From: Deltaproteobacteria bacterium
GTDB lineage: Bacteria; Desulfobacterota; SM23-61
DNA length: 11,740 nucleotides
Assembly: GCA_029857975.1 (NCBI GenBank)
Contig: JAOUFX010000031.1
Span: forward strand, 1 to 11,740
Reading direction: 5' to 3'
Position 1 is the first letter of the stretch, and every line of letters begins with the position of its first letter. The notes under the pieces are model-generated. The model had not been told where the DNA came from. It did not search any database and worked only from the letters and a program-made list of their open reading frames with translations. The position numbers and the translations under genes are program-made. This document shows, piece by piece, positions 7,333 through 11,740 of this stretch.

Positions 7333-8460
7333 ATGTTGAAGGTGAATGGCGAAAGATTTCTGCCATGGATGGAAGATCCAATAATTAATTACGAGCATTT
7401 ACACCGGTATAGATTTGCAAGGGAGTTTGCAAAAGATAAAAAAGTTTTAGACCTCGCATGTGGCGAAGGTTATGGTAGTTTTATGCTTTCAGAAGTTTCA
7501 AAAGGAATTATTGGCATAGATATTGATAAAAACGTGATAGGGCATGCTACTTCAAAGTATAACAAAGAAAACCTACGATTTATTGTAGGGTCTATAAAAG
7601 AGATCCCGATTGAAGGAAAAGATATTTTCGATCTTATAATCTGTTTCGAAGCCCTTGAACATATAACAGAGCAAGATAAATTAATAACGGAGGTAAAAAG
7701 ATTGCTCAGACCAGATGGCATTTTCTTGGTATCAAGCCCAAATAAGTATATCTATTCTGATCAATCTGGTTATCAAAATCCCTTTCACAAACGGGAGCTT
7801 TATTTTAACGAATTTACAAAACTCCTTGATAAGTATTTTAAACACACTTATATTTACGGTCAAACGGTCAACCCCTCTTCGAATATCTTTAATTTGTTAA
7901 GTGATTTGTCAACTACAAAAAATTATATTATTGAAAAATGCGATAAAGAATTTTTATTCGTGGGTAACGAAAAAAAAGAAGCTCGGTATTTTATTGCATT
8001 CGCATCAGATTCAACTATTAAAAATATGATCGGATATTCATACCTTTTAGATATATCTGATTCAGTCACTGTGCAAAAGGATGCTCAGATTGAGAACCTG
8101 GAGGCCACAATCAGGGAAAAGGATGCTCAGATTGGAATCCTGGAGGCCACAATCAGGGAAAAGGATGCTCAGATTGGAAGCCTGGAGGCCACAATCAGGG
8201 AAAAGGATGCTCAGATTGGAAGCCTGGAGGCTACAATCAGGGAAAAGAATGCCCAGATTAGAAGTTTAGAGGCTGCCATCAGGGAAATAAACCTTCACAT
8301 AAAAAATCTCGAAGTTGAAATTTGTGGAAAGGAAAGCCATATAAAAAATATTGAAAATTTGCTGAATGAAAAAGAGAAAATCTTAGATACGATATATAAA
8401 TCTCGAGGATGGAGAGCCCTGAATATATATTATCGCGTAAAAGCTAATATTTTCCAATAA
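7333..8460 (+). CDS. SAM-dependent methyltransferase with repeat-built C-terminal coiled coil
   Basis: The protein has 375 residues in three parts. Residues 1 to about 230 are a class I SAM methyltransferase: the N-terminal GERFLPW and YEHLHRYRFA are followed by motif I VLDLACGEGYGS (38-49), the acidic GIDID end of strand 2 (61-65), FDLIICFEALEH (99-110) and the LLRPDGIFLVSSPN post-motif (124-137). Residues 249-346 are a long coiled coil made of 14-residue units, KDAQIGSLEATIRE and variants, each two heptads with Ile, Leu and Ile at a/d positions. The last about 20 residues hold the basic, aromatic tail YKSRGWRALNIYYRVK (355-370), also found at the end of the third methyltransferase. An AAAGG site precedes the ATG by 5 bases. 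It follows the exporter genes on the same strand. Glycan methylation, or chain capping with the coiled coil as spacer as in WbdD of E. coli O9a, is the likely role; that is inference. The WbdD-type kinase domain is not seen. Confidence 0.88.
   Translation: MLKVNGERFLPWMEDPIINYEHLHRYRFAREFAKDKKVLDLACGEGYGSFMLSEVSKGIIGIDIDKNVIGHATSKYNKENLRFIVGSIKEIPIEGKDIFDLIICFEALEHITEQDKLITEVKRLLRPDGIFLVSSPNKYIYSDQSGYQNPFHKRELYFNEFTKLLDKYFKHTYIYGQTVNPSSNIFNLLSDLSTTKNYIIEKCDKEFLFVGNEKKEARYFIAFASDSTIKNMIGYSYLLDISDSVTVQKDAQIENLEATIREKDAQIGILEATIREKDAQIGSLEATIREKDAQIGSLEATIREKNAQIRSLEAAIREINLHIKNLEVEICGKESHIKNIENLLNEKEKILDTIYKSRGWRALNIYYRVKANIFQ
8077..8370 (+). repeat. 42-bp tandem repeats inside the methyltransferase gene
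   Basis: Seven in-frame 42-bp units encode 14 residues each: 8077-8118, 8119-8160, 8161-8202, 8203-8244, 8245-8286, then two diverged units to 8328 and 8370. Units 3 and 4 differ at one base, and unit 2 differs from unit 3 at one base. Unit 1 has three changes. Units 6 and 7 keep the coiled-coil pattern but little DNA identity. Because 42 is a multiple of 3 and of 7 residues, gain or loss of a unit keeps both the reading frame and the heptad register. Confidence 0.95.
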
Positions 8461-8498
8461 ATATACAATGAATTATCATAAATGCGGGGGGATGACTT

Positions 8499-9362
8499 AT
8501 GTTTGAAAAGATAAAATCGTATATGCTCTTCAAGACCCTATCTCACTTAACGGACCAGCAGTGGCTGGAAATTCTTATTAAAAGCATCGAACGTCCTTAC
8601 GTAGGGTTAATTAAATTGCCCGGATTTCCCCCTGAGCAGCTCCAACATAGGATTAATGGATCTTCCGGTGAAGATGCACTAAAAGCGGCTTTTAACATTT
8701 ATTCTTGGATAAAGCTCTACACCAAAAGTTTAGGGATAAATCTGGGGCGTAATAGTTGCGTACTTGATTTTGGATGTGGCTGGGGTCGCATAATTCGGTT
8801 TTTCCTAAAAGACGTACTTGCTGATAACCTTTATGGTGTAGATGTCAATCCGGAAATGATTACCATTTGCCAGGAACGCGTGCGACATGGAAATTATAGC
8901 GTGGTCAGCCCACTACCACCCATTGATTTTTCCGCTGATAGTATAGACATTATTTACGCCTACTCGGTATTTTCACATTTGGCCGAACCAGTACACATAA
9001 AATGGATAGAAGAATTTTCCAGGGTATTAAAACCAAAAGGCATTTTTTTTGCGACCACGTGGTCCCGTGACTTTATTGAATTTTGCCGATCATTGCGGGG
9101 GAAAACGCACGAGTCCCCTTGGTACAATTCCTTAGCCAACTCTTTTTTAGAAAGTGAGGCAGCTCTAAAAGATTACGATAGCGGTAAATTTGTGTACAGT
9201 CCAACAGGCGGAGGTCCTGCACTTCCCAGTTCCTTCTACGGAGAGGCTGTTATCCCTCGTAAGTACATTGAACTGGAGTGGACAAAATATTTGGCGTTTG
9301 TAAATTTCGTCGATAATCGGAATATAGATCCACAAGTTATAGTCATAATGCAGAAGAAATAA
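8499..9362 (+). CDS. Class I SAM-dependent methyltransferase
   Basis: The protein has 287 residues. After an N-terminal helical region (about 1-85) come motif I VLDFGCGWGRIIRFF (88-102), the strand-2 acidic residue in LYGVDVNPEM (111-120), a strand-4 region IDIIYAYSVFSHL (149-161) and the RVLKPKGIFFATTW strand (175-188). The pattern VFSHLAEP-x-x-x-x-W-x-x-E is typical of methyltransferases in glycan and secondary metabolite clusters. The C-terminal about 90 residues (from about 195) are variable and may form the acceptor site. It lacks the coiled coil and the tail motif of its two neighbours. A G-rich ribosome binding site precedes the ATG by about 7 bases. It lies 38 bases after the repeat-bearing methyltransferase on the same strand. 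Sugar methylation is likely; the acceptor is unknown. Confidence 0.88.
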   Translation: MFEKIKSYMLFKTLSHLTDQQWLEILIKSIERPYVGLIKLPGFPPEQLQHRINGSSGEDALKAAFNIYSWIKLYTKSLGINLGRNSCVLDFGCGWGRIIRFFLKDVLADNLYGVDVNPEMITICQERVRHGNYSVVSPLPPIDFSADSIDIIYAYSVFSHLAEPVHIKWIEEFSRVLKPKGIFFATTWSRDFIEFCRSLRGKTHESPWYNSLANSFLESEAALKDYDSGKFVYSPTGGGPALPSSFYGEAVIPRKYIELEWTKYLAFVNFVDNRNIDPQVIVIMQKK

Positions 9363-9383
9363 AGTCATTTCTTCAAGTTTTTT

Positions 9384-10361
9384 ATGGAACAATCTTTTTT
9401 TAATAAGCTTGTGTGGTTAAAGGATCGAATTTTATTTGAAGACCTAGTTTTTCGTCTTGAACATTTTAAGACCGATGACTGGGAACTTGGGGAGGAATGC
9501 TTCAATTTTTATAAAATAAAACCCCTGATAGACCAATATTCCAAATTTTGGTTTTTAAAGAAAAAATTCCATATTAAAAATATAATGGAACTAGGTTTGT
9601 GGGAAGGAGGAAGCACGGTTTTTTGGTTTGAGTGTTTTCGTCCCCAAAAGATTGTTGGTATTGATATAGCAGAAATAAAAAAAAGTGATTATTTCCAGAG
9701 TTATATAACTTCCAGAGGATTAGAAGAACGTATTAAACATTACTGGGGAACGGATCAAGCCAATTCCGAAAGGCTCAAAGAAATCTTCAAAAATGAATTT
9801 GATACTCCCCTGGACCTTGTCATCGATGATGCTTCCCATATGTATGAATTGACCAAAAGCAGTTTCGAAACTCTTTTCCCCATGCTTCGTCCAGGAGGTA
9901 TTTATATTATTGAAGATTGGGCCTGGGCTCATTGGAAGGATATTCAAATGCCCGAAAATCCCTGGATGACAAATACCGGATTAACGAGATTGGTCTTTGA
10001 ACTTGTCGAATTAACAGGTAGTACAAATAATGAAATAATATCTGCCCTAACTATTTTTCAAGGGTTTATAGCAATAGAACGTGCTGAAATGGGGACAAAA
10101 AATCTTGATAAAGATTTCAAGATTGAAGAGCATATTTATAGGCGAGCAGGAGATGTTCAAAAGGCAAAGGATGAACAAATTAAAAAGCTCGAAAAAACGC
10201 TAACAGACATAGATATCTGCTTACGCAATACTAAATCTCTGTTGGCGGAAAAAGAAGTCACCTTGAGCAACATATACAAATCCAGGGGATGGCGGGTTTT
10301 ACGCATTTATTATAAATTAAAGGAAAAGATTCTCCGAAAGTGGCTGTCTGGGGTTAGTTAA
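9384..10361 (+). CDS. CmcI-like class I methyltransferase with coiled coil and shared C-terminal tail
   Basis: The protein has 325 residues. The catalytic part has motif I IMELGLWEGGSTVFWFE (67-83), the strand-2 VGIDIAEI (91-98), LDLVIDDASHMYELT (143-157) and MLRPGGIYIIEDWAWAHW (167-184). The DDASH and IEDW motifs resemble the CmcI / cephalosporin-hydroxylase-like group, whose members act as O-methyltransferases. Residues about 253-297 form a shorter charged coiled coil (KDEQIKKLEKTL and onward), and the end carries YKSRGWRVLRIYYKLK (298-313), nearly the same tail as the first methyltransferase. The catalytic domains of the two are not alike, so the tail is a shared module. There is no clear Shine-Dalgarno before the ATG and the gap to the previous gene is only 21 bases, so translation may depend on coupling. 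Acceptor unknown. Confidence 0.85.
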   Translation: MEQSFFNKLVWLKDRILFEDLVFRLEHFKTDDWELGEECFNFYKIKPLIDQYSKFWFLKKKFHIKNIMELGLWEGGSTVFWFECFRPQKIVGIDIAEIKKSDYFQSYITSRGLEERIKHYWGTDQANSERLKEIFKNEFDTPLDLVIDDASHMYELTKSSFETLFPMLRPGGIYIIEDWAWAHWKDIQMPENPWMTNTGLTRLVFELVELTGSTNNEIISALTIFQGFIAIERAEMGTKNLDKDFKIEEHIYRRAGDVQKAKDEQIKKLEKTLTDIDICLRNTKSLLAEKEVTLSNIYKSRGWRVLRIYYKLKEKILRKWLSGVS

Positions 10362-10444
10362 TATTATAATGCGTTTTTCTGTTTTTTATTTTTCTCCAGA
10401 TGTAGAGCCCTGCGTATTAAATTTTTTTTCAAGGGGAAAGATGA
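10362..10444 (+). other. T-rich gap before the broken dehydrogenase gene
   Basis: This 83-base AT-rich gap contains a TATAAT (10365-10370) without a matching -35, several T runs and an AAGGGGAAAG ribosome binding site just before the next start. I see no hairpin that would make it a clear terminator. A weak internal promoter is possible. Confidence 0.3.
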
Positions 10445-11251
10445 ATGAAAAACAATCTTTATGATGTTTGTATTGTGGGGGAGTTGGGACACGTGGGGCT
10501 ACCCCTGGGTATTTCTTTAGCTGAAGCAGGCAAAAAGGTTATTCTTTTCGATATAGATAAAACTGCAATAGATACTGTTTCTCATGGAAAGATACCCTTT
10601 ATGGAGAAAGATGCAGAAGAAATCCTTAAGCAAGTTTTGGGAAAGAATCTTTTTATCTCATCAGATAGGCACGTGATTTCTGAAAGTTACTTCGTTACAG
10701 TGGTCATAGGAACTCCCGTAGACGAACACCTTAATCCAAAGTTTACTAGGTTTAAAAATTTTTTTTCCGAAGTAATTGAATTTACAAAGGACGATCAGCA
10801 TATTATTTTGAGGAGTACCGTTTTCCCTGGAAATACAGAGAAGGTTAAAGAATTTCTCAGATTGAAGGGCAGGAAAACGAAAGTCTCATTCTGCCCGGAA
10901 AGAATCGCGGAAGGAAGGGCGATGGAAGAACTTCGGAACTTACCTCAAATCGTTTCCTCTTTTGATGAATTATCCTTCCAGGAGGCAAAGAAATTATTCC
11001 TTTCCCTCACAAATCTATCAATGATTTCGGTATTAGTCCTTATAGTTTCTTGGATTAAAGAAAAGGGGTGGAATGGTAAAAGCTCCTCAATTAGACGGAT
11101 AGGTACGATTGTTTTTGTATTTATATTATTTTTCTCTTTGTTTGTAATATCCTATCTCAAGGGAGTAAATGGAATGAATGCGCATAAAAAAATCTGGAAA
11201 ATGCAGCACCTTGTCTTGAAAATGCAGAAATGGCGACAGACGAATGTTTAA
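10445..11251 (+). pseudogene. Truncated nucleotide-sugar dehydrogenase (UDP-glucose/UDP-ManNAc dehydrogenase family), chimeric 3' end
   Basis: Residues 1 to about 190 are the NAD-binding domain of a UDP-sugar 6-dehydrogenase, the enzyme family that makes UDP-uronic acids for surface glycans. Visible are the Rossmann start YDVCIVGELGHVGLPLGISL (6-25), LFDID (34-38), VVIGTPVDEHLNPKF (86-100), HIILRSTVFPG (119-129) and SFCPERIAEG (148-157). Full-length enzymes have about 400-450 residues. Here similarity stops near Asn190 (about 11014), so the catalytic Lys and Cys regions and the UDP-binding domain are missing and the product cannot be active. The frame runs on through a transmembrane segment (about 220-239) belonging to a different protein. 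The first glycine expected in GxGxxG is Glu13, a further sign of decay. An AAGGGGAAAG ribosome binding site precedes the start; an out-of-frame ATG lies 4 bases upstream. Confidence 0.85.
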
Positions 11252-11740
11252 AAGTCTTTTATCCAGAGGCTGAAACTGTCCGAAAAATGGCAACAACAAT
11301 TCCGAAATTAGGACTTATAAAAGCAATTGATTGGCAGGAAATTAATCGAATTAGCGGTGGTTAATGTTTATAGATACTGTTAATGGAAATTTATAGGGGC
11401 AATCCCCCAAAAATGTAACTGTTGATTTAAATAAAGAAAATAAAATAATTATGAAGGGATGGGCAGTTGATAATATTAAAAAAATTCTGGAAAGAGAATT
11501 TATATTATTTTTAGAAATAGTAAAAAGGAAATTATTATCCCTGCACAACGGTCCGATAGGCCAGATGTTGCCAATTATTTTACAGTAGCGGCCTATAAGA
11601 ATTCGGGATGGATGATATCTATAAATTCAAATCATTTAAGAGAAGAGATATATTCAATATATGTGAGAATCGTTAATTCAGAGGGAACTGAATATTTTGA
11701 ACTACAAGGTGCTAAAACCCTGTCTCTTATTAGGGGGGGC
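11015..11740 (+). pseudogene. Frameshifted C-terminal remnant of a polytopic membrane protein (runs off the window)
   Basis: The pieces read as one protein only across several frames. A TM helix (TIVFVFILFFSLFVISYLKG, 11102-11161) continues in the dehydrogenase frame to the A7 run at 11186-11192. Then NLENAAPCLENAEMATDECL and FYPEAETVRKMATTIPKLGL follow in a second frame (11191-11364, stop TAA). Then FIDTVNG, a TAG at 11394-11396, and VTVDLNKENKIIMKGWAVDN follow in a third frame to the A7 run at 11478-11484. Finally RPDVANYF and EEIYSIYVRIVNSEGTEYFE return in the first frame to the window end. One base added at each of the three breaks restores continuity. The pattern (last TM helix, YP-E-x-x-x-VR, then a beta-rich domain with GWAVD and RPDVA) resembles the C-terminus of large membrane proteins of polysaccharide clusters, as far as I recall; the exact family is uncertain. 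The N-terminal part is missing. Confidence 0.65.

Noticed and set aside
8081..8269. Repetitive open frame rich in Arg, Leu and Trp overlapping the 42-bp repeats
   Set aside because: It is the out-of-frame reading of the repeats within the methyltransferase gene and has no ribosome binding site of its own.
8077..8370. CRISPR-like array
   Set aside because: The 42-bp units are directly adjacent, have no spacers and lie in frame within a coding region.
11351..11548. A 65-residue open frame on the - strand near the window end
   Set aside because: The opposite strand carries recognisable, though frameshifted, protein sequence over this stretch; the antisense frame is AT-driven.

Overview
The window looks like a stretch of chromosome from a Gram-negative bacterium. 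It carries a tandem inner-membrane RND efflux system and an ABC-transporter-dependent surface polysaccharide cluster. The occurrence of a SpoVG homologue together with this gene style would suit a Desulfobacterota (former Deltaproteobacteria) or a related lineage, but this is an inference from gene content and I cannot fix the taxon. The left part (1 to about 4.8 kb) has balanced base composition. From about 5.7 kb rightwards the DNA is visibly more AT-rich, as is common for horizontally exchanged polysaccharide clusters.

Layout. (1) Positions 2-3609, + strand: the 3' end of one RND pump gene overlaps by ATGA a complete second RND pump gene, so this is a tandem two-pump operon. (2) 3610-3761: a short convergent gap with a perfect 13-bp inverted repeat. 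(3) 3762-4781, - strand: a two-gene operon, a membrane-anchored TPR protein followed by a SpoVG-family protein, with a recognisable promoter around 4801-4860. (4) 4860-5701: a long gap without a convincing gene, holding one possible gene remnant and a strongly pyrimidine-rich tract. (5) 5702-7209, + strand: an overlapping Wzm/Wzt-type ABC exporter pair whose ATPase lacks a C-terminal carbohydrate-binding domain. (6) 7333-10361: three class I SAM-dependent methyltransferases. The first carries a coiled coil built on 42-bp tandem DNA repeats. The first and third end in the same tail motif (YKSRGWR-x-L-x-IYY). (7) 10445-11740: decayed sequence, in which a nucleotide-sugar dehydrogenase is cut off at about residue 190 and continues into the frameshifted C-terminal part of an unrelated polytopic membrane protein, running to the window edge.

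How it fits together. Wzm/Wzt would export a lipid-linked glycan made on the cytoplasmic face. The methyltransferases next door could methylate sugars or cap the chain. The first, with a catalytic domain, an extended repeat-built coiled coil and a short C-terminal tail, has the architecture of a chain-length 'molecular ruler' such as the O-antigen terminator WbdD of E. coli O9a, but without a recognisable kinase domain. This is the most interesting feature of the window. The broken right end shows that the cluster has been rearranged, or that the assembly is poor there.
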